From assembly GCF_020782235.1 (NCBI RefSeq), contig NZ_JAJGNO010000001.1, forward strand, positions 310,001 through 374,000: a DNA stretch of 64,000 bases, written 5' to 3'. The position numbers and the translations under genes were made by a program. Below the pieces are notes generated by a model. It did no database searches. It was not told where the DNA came from and saw nothing but the letters and a program-made list of their open reading frames with translations. The stretch is from Sphingobium naphthae (GTDB lineage: Bacteria; Pseudomonadota; Alphaproteobacteria; Sphingomonadales; Sphingomonadaceae). Positions 52,707 to 61,466 of this stretch are shown one piece after another (the first letter of the stretch is position 1; each line of letters begins with the position of its first letter).

Positions 52707-53369
52707 ATGAGCGAGACCCAGGACCTGACCCTCGACGAAATCCGCGCGCTGCTGGCGCCGATCCTGCCGCGCCATGCCGCGTTCGACGGCTGGCGCCCCC
52801 AGGCGGTGGCGATGGCGGCGCAGGAAAAGGGCGTCGACGCCGATGTGGCGCAGCTTGCCTTCACCGACGGAGCGATCGGCATGATCGACGCCTGGTTCGC
52901 CAGCATCGACGCGCGCATGATGGACGCGCTGCCGCCAGACCGGCTCGCCACCCTGTCGATCCGCAAGAAGATCATCGGCCTGGTGGAAGCGCGGCTGGCG
53001 CTGCTGGCCCCCGATCGGGAAGCGCTGCGCCGGGCGCTGGCCGTGCTGGCGCAGCCTGCCCATGTCGTGCGCGCGGGGAAGCTCGGCTGGCGCGCGGCCG
53101 ACATCATGTGGCGCGCGGCCGGCGACACGGCCACGGACTTCAACCATTATAGCAAACGCATGACGCTGTCGGCCATTTACGGGTCGACGCTGCTGGTTTT
53201 CGTCAATGACGATAGCGAAGGTCATGCCGACAGCCGCGCCTTCCTCGCCCGCCGCGTCGAGGATGTGATGCGCTTCGAAAAGACCAAGGCGAAATTCCGC
53301 AATGCCGGCGGCGGCGAGCATCTGAGCCTGTCGCGCTTCATCGGCCGGCTGCGCTACCCGGCGATCTGA
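52707..53369 (+). CDS. COQ9-like ubiquinone biosynthesis protein
   Basis: A 220-residue helical protein of the COQ9 family. The N-terminal part resembles a TetR-like fold (AQEKGVDADVAQLAFTDGAIGMIDAW) and the C-terminal signature AGDTATDFNHYSKRMTLSAIYGSTLLVFVNDDSE is the family hallmark. In mitochondria and alphaproteobacteria COQ9 binds lipid and helps the COQ7-type hydroxylase. No coq7 is in the window. The start ATG 52707 gives family length. It is followed by feoA after about 70 bases. Confidence 0.9.
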   Translation: MSETQDLTLDEIRALLAPILPRHAAFDGWRPQAVAMAAQEKGVDADVAQLAFTDGAIGMIDAWFASIDARMMDALPPDRLATLSIRKKIIGLVEARLALLAPDREALRRALAVLAQPAHVVRAGKLGWRAADIMWRAAGDTATDFNHYSKRMTLSAIYGSTLLVFVNDDSEGHADSRAFLARRVEDVMRFEKTKAKFRNAGGGEHLSLSRFIGRLRYPAI

Positions 53370-53413
53370 GCCGAGGCCCCGCGCGATTCCCGCTGGCCAT
53401 GGCACGGGGGTAT

Positions 53414-53428
53414 TGATAGTCACTCGCA
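53414..53428 (+). promoter_or_regulatory. Fur-box-like site before feoA
   Basis: TGATAGT C ACTCGCA matches the 7-1-7 Fur pattern TGATAAT N ATTATCA in 10 of 14 arm positions, best in the left arm. It lies 12 bases before the feoA GTG. Alphaproteobacteria also use Irr and RirA, so the regulator is inferred. Confidence 0.45.
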
Positions 53429-53449
53429 GCACATAGCCTGTGAGTGACT
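53418..53449 (+). promoter_or_regulatory. Inverted repeat over the feoA start codon
   Basis: AGTCACTC (53418-53425) and GAGTGACT (53442-53449) are a perfect eight-base inverted repeat with a 16-base loop. The right arm begins on the last base of the GTG start, so an mRNA hairpin would mask initiation. It overlaps the Fur-like box. Confidence 0.5.
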
Positions 53450-53721
53450 TTCTTTTGCGCCTGACCGACCTGCCCTTGCGGCAACCCGCCTATGTCGACC
53501 TGATCGACTGGACCAGCCTGTCCACCATCGATGCGCAACGCTTGCGGGAATTCGGGCTGTGCGAAGGCGCGAGCGTCGAGGCGCTGCATCATGGCGGGCT
53601 GCTGGGGCGCGGGCCGATCGCCTGCCGCGTCGGGCGCATGATCATCGCGATGCGGCGCGCCCATGCCGCCGCGGTCACCGTGCGCACAGGCTTGGACGCC
53701 GGGCCGGAGCCGCAGGCATGA
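53440..53721 (+). CDS. feoA: Ferrous iron transport protein A
   Basis: A 93-residue SH3-like protein of the FeoA family (LRLTDLPLRQPAYVDLIDW, LREFGLCEGASVEALHHGG, ACRVGRMIIAMRRAHAAAVTV). FeoA modulates the FeoB GTPase at the inner membrane. It starts at GTG 53440. The last bases overlap the feoB ATG by ATGA, so translation is coupled. Confidence 0.9.
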   Translation: MSDFLLRLTDLPLRQPAYVDLIDWTSLSTIDAQRLREFGLCEGASVEALHHGGLLGRGPIACRVGRMIIAMRRAHAAAVTVRTGLDAGPEPQA

Positions 53722-55583
53722 GCGCACTGCCGCTGGTGGCGCTGGTCGGCAATCCCAATGCCGGCAAGAGCGCGCTGTTCAACGCCCTGACCGGCGCGCG
53801 GCAGAAGCTGGGCAATTATCCGGGCGTCACCGTGGAGCGCAAGGCGGGCCGCCTGGTGCTGGCCGACGGCCGCCCGGTCGAACTGGTCGACCTGCCCGGC
53901 ACCTACAGCCTGGACCCCGCCAGCCCGGACGAACAAGTGACGCGCGATGTCGTCATGGGCCGGCAGGCGGGCGAGAAGCGCCCCGATGCACTGGTCATCG
54001 TGGTCGACGCCGCCAATCTGGACAATCATCTGCGCTTCGCCCTGGAACTGATCGCGCTGGGCCTGCCGACGATCGTCGCGCTCAACATGGTCGATCTCGC
54101 CACCCGCGACGGGCTGGAGCTGGACGCCGGTGCCCTGTCGCGCGAACTGGGCGTGCCGGTGGTGGCGACCGTGGCGGTGCGCAAGCGCGGCCTCGATCAT
54201 CTGCGCACCGAACTGGAAGGCTTGCTGAACGGCGCGCCGTCCGCCTATCCCGCCGCCGCGACGGCGGCGCGCGACTTCGACGCCACGCGCCAGGAGGCGC
54301 GGCGGATCGCCCGCGCGGCGATCATACGCGAAACGCCGTCCCGCCGGCTGACCGCCGCGGTCGATCGCGTGGCGCTGCACCCCGTCTTCGGCCTCGCCTT
54401 GCTGCTGGCGCTGCTGTTCGTCATGTTCCAGGCGGTCTATGCCTGGTCGGAAACGCCGATCGCGATGATCGAGGGCGTGGCCGAGACGGCCGCCGGCCTG
54501 GCGCGCGACAGCCTGCCCGACGGCATCCTGCGCTCCTTCCTGGTCGATGGCGTCATCAACGGCGTCGGCTCGGTGGTCGTCTTCCTGCCGCAGATCCTGA
54601 TCCTCTTCTTCTTCATCCTGATGCTGGAAGCGACCGGCTACATGGTTCGCGCCGCCTTCCTGATGGATGGCATCATGGCCAAGGTGGGGCTGTCGGGCCG
54701 CGCCTTCATCCCGCTCCTCTCCTCCTTCGCCTGCGCCATCCCCGGCATCATGGCAACCCGCACCATTTCCGATCCCAAGGACCGGCTGACGACGATCCTG
54801 ATCGCGCCGCTGATGACCTGCTCGGCGCGGCTGCCGGTCTATGCCGTGATCATCGGCGCCTTCATCCCGGCCCGTGACATTGGATATGGCATCGGCCTGC
54901 AGGGCTTCGTCCTCTTCTGCCTCTATCTGGCGGGGATCATCGGCGCGATGCTGGTGGCGCTGGTCCTGCGGCTGACCGTCACCAAAGGCGCGAGCGGCAG
55001 TTTCCTCATGGAAATGCCCAAATATCAGTGGCCCCATCCCCAGGACATCTTGCTGGGCCTGTGGCAGCGCGCGGTCATCTTCCTCAAGCGCGCCGGCACG
55101 ATCATCTTCACCTCGACCGTCATCCTGTGGGTGCTGCTGAGCTTCCCGCGCGTACCCGAAGGCGATCCCGCCAGCCAGGTCGATCATTCGATCGCCGGCC
55201 GGATCGCCAGCGGCCTCAACGTCGTGCTGGAGCCGATCGGCTTCAACCGCGACATCTCGCTCGCGCTGATCCCCGCCATGGCGGCGCGCGAAGTCGCGGT
55301 GTCGGCGCTCGCCACCGTCTATTCGATCGACGCGGGCGATGACGAAGCGGCGCTGGAGCAGAGCCTGGGCGACCGGCTGAAGGGGCAATGGCCGCTACCC
55401 ACCGCCCTTGCCTTCCTCGCCTGGTTCATCTTCGCCCCGCAATGCATCTCCACCATCGCGGTGACGCGGCGCGAAACCAACGGGTGGAAATGGCCGATCT
55501 TCATGACCGTCTATCTCTTCGCCCTGGCCTATGTCGCGGCGGGCCTCACCTACTGGACGGCGGCCGCTTTAGGCTTGGCTTAG
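53718..55583 (+). CDS. feoB: Ferrous iron transporter FeoB
   Basis: A 621-residue GTP-driven Fe2+ importer. The N-terminal G domain has G1 GNPNAGKS (residues 11-18), G3 DLPGTYS and G4 NMVD; a helical GDI region follows to about residue 205. The membrane part carries two Gate-type regions with Cys motifs: [15 protein letters not shown] and [15 protein letters not shown], and [10 protein letters not shown]. It is of the short alphaproteobacterial length and no feoC follows. It is coupled to feoA. Confidence 0.95.
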   Translation: MSALPLVALVGNPNAGKSALFNALTGARQKLGNYPGVTVERKAGRLVLADGRPVELVDLPGTYSLDPASPDEQVTRDVVMGRQAGEKRPDALVIVVDAANLDNHLRFALELIALGLPTIVALNMVDLATRDGLELDAGALSRELGVPVVATVAVRKRGLDHLRTELEGLLNGAPSAYPAAATAARDFDATRQEARRIARAAIIRETPSRRLTAAVDRVALHPVFGLALLLALLFVMFQAVYAWSETPIAMIEGVAETAAGLARDSLPDGILRSFLVDGVINGVGSVVVFLPQILILFFFILMLEATGYMVRAAFLMDGIMAKVGLSGRAFIPLLSSFACAIPGIMATRTISDPKDRLTTILIAPLMTCSARLPVYAVIIGAFIPARDIGYGIGLQGFVLFCLYLAGIIGAMLVALVLRLTVTKGASGSFLMEMPKYQWPHPQDILLGLWQRAVIFLKRAGTIIFTSTVILWVLLSFPRVPEGDPASQVDHSIAGRIASGLNVVLEPIGFNRDISLALIPAMAAREVAVSALATVYSIDAGDDEAALEQSLGDRLKGQWPLPTALAFLAWFIFAPQCISTIAVTRRETNGWKWPIFMTVYLFALAYVAAGLTYWTAAALGLA

Positions 55584-55639
55584 CGCTTGAAGGGCCGGAG
55601 CCGCGCTCTATAACGGCCGATCAATCTATCGGAGGAATC

Positions 55640-56230
55640 ATGGCAGGCTCGGTCAACAAGGTCATTCTGGTCGGCAATCTGGGCGCCGACCCGGAGGTCA
55701 AGAGCTTCCAGAATGGCGGCAAGGTGTGCAATCTGCGCATCGCCACGTCCGAAAGCTGGAAGGATCGCATGACCGGGGAGCGCAAGGAGCGCACCGAATG
55801 GCACAGCGTCGCCATCTTTTCCGAAGGGCTGGTCGGCGTCGCCGAACGCTTCCTGCGCAAGGGGTCCAAAGTCTATATCGAAGGCCAGCTGCGCACCCGC
55901 AAATGGCAGGACCAGTCGGGCAATGATCGCTACACGACCGAAGTCGTGCTGCAGGGCCTGGGCTCGGTGCTCACCATGCTGGACGGCGCGCCCGGCGGCG
56001 GCGGCGGTCAGGGCGGCGGCTATGGCGGCGGTGGCGGCCGGTCGCAGGGCTCCGGTGACTGGCAGGGCGGATCGAGCGGCTTTGGCGGCGGCGACTATGA
56101 TGATTTCGGCGGCGGGTCCGGCGGCAGCCAGGGCGGCGGCTTTGGCGGCGGCCGGTCGCAGGGCGGCAGCCGCGGCGGCGCGGGCAGCCCCAATTTCGAC
56201 AATGACCTGGACGACGAAGTGCCGTTCTGA
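55640..56230 (+). CDS. ssb: Single-stranded DNA-binding protein
   Basis: A 196-residue SSB. The OB-fold (residues 1-110) has the family start [27 protein letters not shown] and [15 protein letters not shown]; a long Gly/Ser/Gln-rich linker (about 115-185) precedes the acidic tip DLDDEVPF that binds partner proteins. GGAGGA lies just before ATG 55640. The Gly-rich repeat is protein-level low complexity and not a DNA repeat array. Confidence 0.95.
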   Translation: MAGSVNKVILVGNLGADPEVKSFQNGGKVCNLRIATSESWKDRMTGERKERTEWHSVAIFSEGLVGVAERFLRKGSKVYIEGQLRTRKWQDQSGNDRYTTEVVLQGLGSVLTMLDGAPGGGGGQGGGYGGGGGRSQGSGDWQGGSSGFGGGDYDDFGGGSGGSQGGGFGGGRSQGGSRGGAGSPNFDNDLDDEVPF

Positions 56231-56250
56231 TCGGCGCGGATCGTTCGACG

Positions 56251-56287
56251 AAAAAAGGCGGCTCCCCATCGGGAAGCCGCCTTTTTT
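56251..56287. terminator. Bidirectional intrinsic terminator after ssb
   Basis: GGCGGCTCCC and GGGAAGCCGCC form a long stem with a mismatch around a CATC loop, flanked by AAAAAA on the left and TTTTTT on the right. It stands between ssb and the convergent galU and can end both. Confidence 0.85.
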
Positions 56288-56351
56288 CATGCCGTCACGC
56301 TGTCGCGGGACGGAGCGGCGACCCTTTGGCGCGCCGCCCCGCTGGCGCCCC

Positions 56352-57230
56352 TCAGCGCGCCAGTTCCTCCTGAGCGAAGGCGCGGATATGGTCCTTGAGG
56401 TCGTCACGCTCCAGCGACAGCGCCAGATTGGCCTCGATATAGCCAGCCTTCGACCCGCAATCGAAGCGGCGCCCTTCGAAGGTGACGCCGTGGAAGGCCT
56501 GGGTGCCGATCATCGCCGCCATCGCGTCTGTCAGCTGGATCTCGCCGCCCGCGCCCTTTTCCTGCGTTTCGAGGATCTTCATCACTTCGGGCTGAAGGAT
56601 GTAACGGCCCGGTACGATCAGGTTGGACGGCGCGGTGCCCAGCTTGGGCTTTTCGACCAGCCCCTTCACTTCCGTCAGCACGCCGTCGCGCGCGCCCGGA
56701 TCGATGACGCCGTAGCTGGGCGTTTCGTCCATCGGGATTTCCAGCGCGCAGACCAGATTGCCGCCGACCTTGTCATAGGCGTCGACCATCTGCTTGAGGC
56801 AGCCATTGCCCTTCGCGCCCTTCATGAACTCGTCGGGCAGCAGGATGGCGAAGGGTTCGTCGCCGACGATCTCGCGCGCGACCCATATGGCGTGGCCCAG
56901 GCCGAGCGGCTCCTGCTGGCGGATGAAGACGGCATTGCCGGGCATCAGCCGCGTCCCTTCCAGCGCGCCCAGATCCTTGCCGCGCTCGCGCTGGGTGATC
57001 TCGGTTTCGAAGGCGATGTCGAAATAATCCTCGATCGCGCCCTTGCCGCGACCGGTGACGAAGATCATCTGCTCGATGCCCGCTTCCCGGGCTTCGTCCA
57101 CCGCATATTGGATGAGCGGCCGGTCGACGACGGGCAGCAATTCCTTGGGCACCGCCTTGGTGGCGGGCAGGAACCGAGTGCCAAGACCGGCAACCGGGAA
57201 GATGGCTTTGCGAATAGGCTTGTGGGACAT
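56352..57230 (-). CDS. galU: UTP-glucose-1-phosphate uridylyltransferase
   Basis: A 292-residue nucleotidyltransferase making UDP-glucose for cell-envelope polysaccharides. The nucleotide loop is FPVAGLGTRFLPATKAVPKE; LLPVVDRPLIQYAVDEA, LGLGHAIWVARE, LLPDEFM and VEKPKLGTAPSNL are further family motifs. ATG 57230 follows GGAG. It is convergent with ssb. Confidence 0.95.
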   Translation of the reverse strand: MSHKPIRKAIFPVAGLGTRFLPATKAVPKELLPVVDRPLIQYAVDEAREAGIEQMIFVTGRGKGAIEDYFDIAFETEITQRERGKDLGALEGTRLMPGNAVFIRQQEPLGLGHAIWVAREIVGDEPFAILLPDEFMKGAKGNGCLKQMVDAYDKVGGNLVCALEIPMDETPSYGVIDPGARDGVLTEVKGLVEKPKLGTAPSNLIVPGRYILQPEVMKILETQEKGAGGEIQLTDAMAAMIGTQAFHGVTFEGRRFDCGSKAGYIEANLALSLERDDLKDHIRAFAQEELAR

Positions 57231-57320
57231 GCTGCTCCATTCTCGCTGCAACGCGGAAAGACGTGCCTGAAATCGCGGGGGAAGCCGCAAAGGTCAAGCG
57301 TTTGCGCATGCCGTAACGCG

Positions 57321-57788
57321 TCACACGGCGAGAAGTCGCTGCGCTACCTCCTCCAGGGCGGAAATTTCGCCTTCCAGCTGGTCCAGCGACACATGGATCT
57401 GGTTGTTGCGCGGGTCGCGGCAGGCGAAGCCACCGGGCTCGGGCTGCTGGAACCCCTGGATGATGAGCGCTCGGAACCGGTCGATCCGCTGCATGTCCCG
57501 CTCGATCGCCGAAATCTCCGTCAGCGCGCTGGCGTTGCGCCGGTCGCGCATGGCGACCATCGTGCGCAATTCGGTCATCAGCTTGGTCATGCTGGGCCGG
57601 GTGCGCGCGCCCACGGTGCGCACGTCGCCCATGCCCTCGCGCATCAGGCCGACCTTCGCCTCCAGGCTCTGTTCCAGCATGGTCCAGGCGCAGATCAGCC
57701 GCCCGACCGAACAAAGCAGCGCCGCATCCTCCGGCGCATATTCCGAAACAGGTTTCACATTAACGTCAGATACCAGATGCACACCCAC
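57321..57788 (-). CDS. Hypothetical helical protein, possibly HEPN-like
   Basis: A 155-residue, mostly helical protein. I cannot name a family with confidence. The layout recalls HEPN-like proteins: a first helix LCSVGRLICAWTMLEQSLEAK (Trp...LE pattern), a long polar helix, then DRFRALIIQGFQ, GGFACRDPRNNQIHVS and a last helix DQLEGEISALEEVAQRLL. RNNQIH fits the R-x4-H spacing, but alignment by eye puts the usual catalytic loop at FRALIIQGF, where His would be Gln. So it is either inactive or unrelated. It lies 90 bases upstream of galU on the same strand. Confidence 0.65.
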   Translation of the reverse strand: MGVHLVSDVNVKPVSEYAPEDAALLCSVGRLICAWTMLEQSLEAKVGLMREGMGDVRTVGARTRPSMTKLMTELRTMVAMRDRRNASALTEISAIERDMQRIDRFRALIIQGFQQPEPGGFACRDPRNNQIHVSLDQLEGEISALEEVAQRLLAV

Positions 57789-57943
57789 GCCCCGAAGTCT
57801 CCTCTATGGCGTCGAGTCCTGCACCCGGGGACGGGGGCTAGGCCAGTGCCGCGCATGCGCGCTCCTCGCGGCTGGGGCACGGATCACCGGCAGTCGTGCA
57901 GGAAGGGCGGCGAAGCGTGAGGGCGCGCCGCTGCCCGCCGCCG

Positions 57944-58117
57944 TCAGAAATCGATGGCGATGCCCTTGCGCTCCCAGTCGCCATAACGGACGGGGCTCAT
58001 GGCCTCGTCATGGGGCGTGGGATTGTCGATCGGGTCGGGCTGCGGCACCGGCGGGCTTTTCGACAGATGCGCAGGCGGGGTCACATGCGCGGGACGCTTG
58101 CCGTTGAAGGTTCCCAT
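57944..58117 (-). CDS. DUF1674 succinate dehydrogenase assembly factor-like protein
   Basis: A 57-residue protein short enough to be missed by length filters. Its second half, PTPHDEAMSPVRYGDWERKG, with the end IAIDF, is the DUF1674/SdhAF4 signature (RYGDWE plus a terminal acidic-aromatic pair). In mitochondria SdhAF4 helps flavinylated SDHA join the complex. No sdh genes are in the window. The start ATG 58117 gives family-like length; the first 30 residues are Pro/Ser-rich and disordered. Confidence 0.85.
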   Translation of the reverse strand: MGTFNGKRPAHVTPPAHLSKSPPVPQPDPIDNPTPHDEAMSPVRYGDWERKGIAIDF

Positions 58118-58206
58118 GAGTCGCGGCCTTTCGATTGCGGGCAGGGGCGATCCACCCCATATTCATGTCCGAGCCGCTATCTGGGCGGGCAAGGAGCATA
58201 AAGCAA

Positions 58207-59178
58207 GTGAACGGCATGAAGACGACCATGTTGCTGGCGGCGCTGACTGCGCTGTTCATGGCGCTGGGCTATACGCTGGGCGGCAGCGGCGGCGCGGTGA
58301 TCGCGTTGCTGGTGGCGGCGGGCATGAACCTCTTCACCTTCTGGAACGCCGACAAGATCGTCCTGTCGATGCACAATGCGCGCGAGGTGGACGAACGCAG
58401 CGCCCCCGATTTCTACCGGCTGGTGCAGCAGCTTGCGCAGCGCGCGAGCCTGCCGATGCCGCGCGTCTATCTCATCGACCAGGATGCGCCCAACGCCTTC
58501 GCCACCGGGCGCGATCCCCATCATGCCGCCGTCGCCGCCACGACCGGGCTGCTGGCGATGCTCAGCCGCGACGAAGTGGCGGGCGTGATGGCGCATGAGC
58601 TGGGCCATGTGAAGAATCGCGACACGCTCATCATGACCATGGTCGCGACCATCGCCGGCGCCATTTCCATGCTGGCGCAGTTCGGCCTCTTCTTTCGCGG
58701 TGGGCGGGACGATGGCCATGGCAATATGCTCGCCAGCCTGCTGGCGGTGATCGTCGCCCCCTTCGCCGCGATGATCGTGCAGATGGCGATCAGCCGCACG
58801 CGCGAATATGGCGCCGACCGCGCCGGCGCGGAAATCAGCGGCAATCCCCATGCGCTCGCCTCCGCCCTCGCCAAGATCTCCGGCCGGGCGCAGGCCATTC
58901 CCAATCCGGTGGCGCAGCGCAATCCCGCCGCGGCGCAGCTCTATATCGTGCCCACGCATGTCAGCGAGCTGTTCTCCACCCATCCCGCGACCGAAAAGCG
59001 CATCGCCGCGCTGCAGGAGATGGCGGGCGCGATGGGCGCTGTGGAGGGCAAGCCGGCGGACGTCGGCGCGCCGGTGACGCCCGCGCCCTTCCGCACGTCC
59101 GCTCTGTCACCGATCGCCGCCCCGCCCGCCAGCGCGCCCCGCCGCCGCAGCGCGCTCGACCCGCACGGCCGCGGATGA
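58207..59178 (+). CDS. htpX: Zinc metalloprotease HtpX
   Basis: A 323-residue inner-membrane protease of the M48 family for quality control of membrane proteins. Two N-terminal membrane helices lead to the zinc site [26 protein letters not shown] supplies the third ligand. [13 protein letters not shown] is a late family motif and the tail is Pro/Ala-rich. The start is GTG 58207 by its GGAG ten bases upstream; ATG 58216 three codons later would leave 19 bases to the same site. The stop overlaps the next gene by ATGA. Confidence 0.94.
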   Translation: MNGMKTTMLLAALTALFMALGYTLGGSGGAVIALLVAAGMNLFTFWNADKIVLSMHNAREVDERSAPDFYRLVQQLAQRASLPMPRVYLIDQDAPNAFATGRDPHHAAVAATTGLLAMLSRDEVAGVMAHELGHVKNRDTLIMTMVATIAGAISMLAQFGLFFRGGRDDGHGNMLASLLAVIVAPFAAMIVQMAISRTREYGADRAGAEISGNPHALASALAKISGRAQAIPNPVAQRNPAAAQLYIVPTHVSELFSTHPATEKRIAALQEMAGAMGAVEGKPADVGAPVTPAPFRTSALSPIAAPPASAPRRRSALDPHGRG

Positions 59179-59480
59179 TCGATGACATCGCTGCCGACGC
59201 CGCCGGCTTTCTCGTGCGGCAGGTGGGCGGCCTCGCCGTCGATCTGACCGTAGACCAGATTTTTTCCCGCCACAGCGCTCGCTTCTTTCACGGCGTGGGG
59301 CGCCGAGTCATCGCCGTTGTCACCCTGGGCGGCAAGCGTATCCCCTCGTCGCTCCGATCCGTGCCGAAAGGGGTGAGCGCGCGGCCGCGCCGATCGGACT
59401 GGCTGGCGCTCTGGACCGGCATCCTCTTCTGGATCGCCCTGTTCCTCGCCGCCGGGCTGGGGCTCTCTTATTTTCTTTGA
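59175..59480 (+). CDS. Hypothetical protein with C-terminal membrane helix
   Basis: A 101-residue protein coupled to htpX by ATGA. Soluble N-terminal 70 residues with basic middle ([18 protein letters not shown]) and a single membrane helix at the end ([23 protein letters not shown]), so it may be tail-anchored. No family is recognised. The coupling and codon use support a real gene; it lies 26 bases before rsmB. Confidence 0.65.
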   Translation: MIDDIAADAAGFLVRQVGGLAVDLTVDQIFSRHSARFFHGVGRRVIAVVTLGGKRIPSSLRSVPKGVSARPRRSDWLALWTGILFWIALFLAAGLGLSYFL

Positions 59481-59505
59481 CGGCGAAAGGGCGTAGGGGC
59501 CGCGG

Positions 59506-60822
59506 ATGCCCCCTCGTTCCCCATCGCGCCCGTCCCGTTCCCGCCCCGACGATGTCCCCGGTCTGCCCGCGCGCCGCGCCGCGCTCCGGCTGCTGGATGC
59601 GGTGCTGCGACGGGGCGAGCCGCTGGAGCTGGCGCTGCACGGCGCGGCGCAAGGCCTGCCGCGCGAGGACCGCGCGCTGACCCATGCCATCGCGGCCGAA
59701 GTGCTGCGCCACTTGCCCGATCTCGACGCGCTGATCGACGGCGCCACGCGCCAGACTTTGCCCGACGATGCCAAGGCGCGCATGGTGCTGCGCATCGCGC
59801 TGGCCCAGACGTTGCGGATGGACACGCCGCCCCATGCCGCGATCGCCACCGCGCTGCCGCTGGTCGATGGCGGCCCGCGCAAGCTGGTCCATGGCGTGTT
59901 CGGCACGGTGACGCGCAGCGAACCGACGCTCCCCGATCCGCCCACTCTTCCCCAGCCGGTCGTGACGCGCTGGACCGAACAATGGGGCGCGGCGATGCCG
60001 CAGGCCGCCGCGCGCGCCTATGGTGTGCGGCCACCAGTGGATGTCAGCCTGCGCGACGCGAACGAGACAGCGAAATGGACAGATGCGCTGGGCGGCGCAT
60101 CCTTCGCGCCGGGCCATGTCCGCTTGCCCGCCAATCCGGTTGAAGGGGGCGTGGCCATCCCCGACCTGCCCGGCTTTGCCGAGGGCGCCTGGTGGGTGCA
60201 GGACATCGCCGCATCCTGCGCGGCGCGGCTGCTGGGGGACGGTGCGGGCCGCAGCGCGCTCGACCTGTGCGCCGCGCCGGGCGGCAAGACGATGCAGCTG
60301 GCGGCGGCCGGCTGGCGCGTCACGGCGGTCGACCAGTCGAAGAAACGGCTGGAGCGGCTGTCGGACAATCTGGCGCGCACGGGCCTCGACGCCCCGACAG
60401 TCACGGCCGACCTGCGCCAATGGGCCCCGCCAGCGCCGGTCGAGGCCATTCTGCTCGACGCGCCCTGTTCGGCCACCGGCATCTATCGCCGCCACCCCGA
60501 CGTGCTGCACCGCATCGGCCCGCGCCAGATCGCGGAGCTGGCGGAGCTGCAGGCGCAGTTGCTCGCGCGGGCGGCCGACTGGCTGACGCCGGGCGGGCGC
60601 ATCGTCTATGCCACCTGCTCGCTGGAGCAAGCCGAGGGCGAGGAACAGATTGCGCGCTTCCTGGCCGCGCGACCGGACTTCGCGCTGCTGCCGATCGAGA
60701 GCGGGGAGCTGCCCCAGGGCATGGCCGCGACCGCGCAGGGCTGGCTGCGCACGCTGCCCGACATGCTGGCCGACCAGGGCGGCGCCGACGGCTTCTTCAT
60801 CGCGCGGCTTGCCAGGCAGTAA
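59506..60822 (+). CDS. rsmB: RsmB-like 16S rRNA m5C methyltransferase
   Basis: A 438-residue SAM-dependent methyltransferase. Residues about 20-135 form a NusB-like RNA-binding domain (ARRAALRLLDAVLRRGEPLE). The catalytic domain has the SAM motif LDLCAAPGGKTMQLAAAG, the Asp in VTAVDQSKKRLERL, PCSATG with the release Cys, and the catalytic Cys in YATCSLEQAEGEEQ. It methylates rRNA, by family C967 in E. coli. The Ser/Pro/Arg-rich first 15 residues are atypical but the ATG is the only good start. Confidence 0.9.
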   Translation: MPPRSPSRPSRSRPDDVPGLPARRAALRLLDAVLRRGEPLELALHGAAQGLPREDRALTHAIAAEVLRHLPDLDALIDGATRQTLPDDAKARMVLRIALAQTLRMDTPPHAAIATALPLVDGGPRKLVHGVFGTVTRSEPTLPDPPTLPQPVVTRWTEQWGAAMPQAAARAYGVRPPVDVSLRDANETAKWTDALGGASFAPGHVRLPANPVEGGVAIPDLPGFAEGAWWVQDIAASCAARLLGDGAGRSALDLCAAPGGKTMQLAAAGWRVTAVDQSKKRLERLSDNLARTGLDAPTVTADLRQWAPPAPVEAILLDAPCSATGIYRRHPDVLHRIGPRQIAELAELQAQLLARAADWLTPGGRIVYATCSLEQAEGEEQIARFLAARPDFALLPIESGELPQGMAATAQGWLRTLPDMLADQGGADGFFIARLARQ

Positions 60823-60829
60823 CAGGGCG

Positions 60830-60844
60830 CGTTAACCATATGGT
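60830..60844 (+). promoter_or_regulatory. GTTAACC/ACCATATGGT palindrome before the PAS-like gene
   Basis: GTTAACCAT runs into the perfect ten-base palindrome ACCATATGGT (60835-60844), 42 bases before the PAS-like ATG. GTTAACC half-sites resemble alphaproteobacterial CtrA boxes, but no second TTAA at seven bases is present, so I call it a possible site only. Confidence 0.35.
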
Positions 60845-60885
60845 GCTAGGCCGACGATACGCCGACCGTAACGAAAGAGCGCCGC

Positions 60886-61377
60886 ATGCGTCCGATCGAG
60901 CCATTGCCGCTGCATCATAGCTGGCCGCTCTACGAGCTGCGCGCGCATCTTGCCCCCGTGCTGCTGGACCCGGAGATCGCTCGCAACGACGCCGCGCTGG
61001 CCGAGCGCGGTCTGGGGCTGTGGCATTGCGACCTGTGCGACGACCGGCTGCGCTGGACCGCGGGCGTTTACGACATATTCGGCCTGGAGCGCGATCTGCA
61101 GGTGTCCCGGCCGCTGGCGGTGTCGCTTTATGCGCCGGAGTCGCGCGGGCCGATGGAGCGGCTGCGCGCCTATGCAATCCGGCACAAGCGCGGCTTCACG
61201 CTGGACGTGGACATCGATCAGGCCGACGGCGCGGGCCGCTGCGCGATGCGGCTGATCGCGGCGCCCGTGCTGGACGCGGGGAGCCATGTCGTGGGGCTGC
61301 ATGGCGTCAAGCAGATGCTGCCCCGCGGCGCGCGCCCCTCGCGGCAACTGGATCCGACCATTTTCGTCATGCTTTGA
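60886..61377 (+). CDS. Small PAS-like sensory protein
   Basis: A 163-residue protein whose centre resembles a PAS domain: LAERGLGLWHCDLCDDRLRWTAGVYDIFGLERD and then a second half MRLIAAPVLDAGSHVVGLHGVKQML. It has no HTH, kinase or GGDEF part, so it would be a stand-alone sensor or adaptor. It lies between rsmB and rpe on the same strand with its own possible promoter. Ligand unknown. Confidence 0.7.
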   Translation: MRPIEPLPLHHSWPLYELRAHLAPVLLDPEIARNDAALAERGLGLWHCDLCDDRLRWTAGVYDIFGLERDLQVSRPLAVSLYAPESRGPMERLRAYAIRHKRGFTLDVDIDQADGAGRCAMRLIAAPVLDAGSHVVGLHGVKQMLPRGARPSRQLDPTIFVML

Positions 61378-61466
61378 ACGGCTTGGCGAAGCCCGGCCGG
61401 GCCGCGCCGACTCGGGGGAAAATCCCCGTTGCCTCGCGCCGCGCGCACCACTAAGGCGAGCGGTTA

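Noticed and set aside
55980..56200. Repeated GGCGGC-rich sequence at the end of ssb, considered as a repeat array
   Set aside because: It encodes the Gly-rich linker of SSB, unit lengths are irregular and reading frame is kept.
61378..61466. GGGGAAAATCCCC hairpin before rpe as a terminator
   Set aside because: The stem is only four to five pairs without a T-run and is too weak to call.
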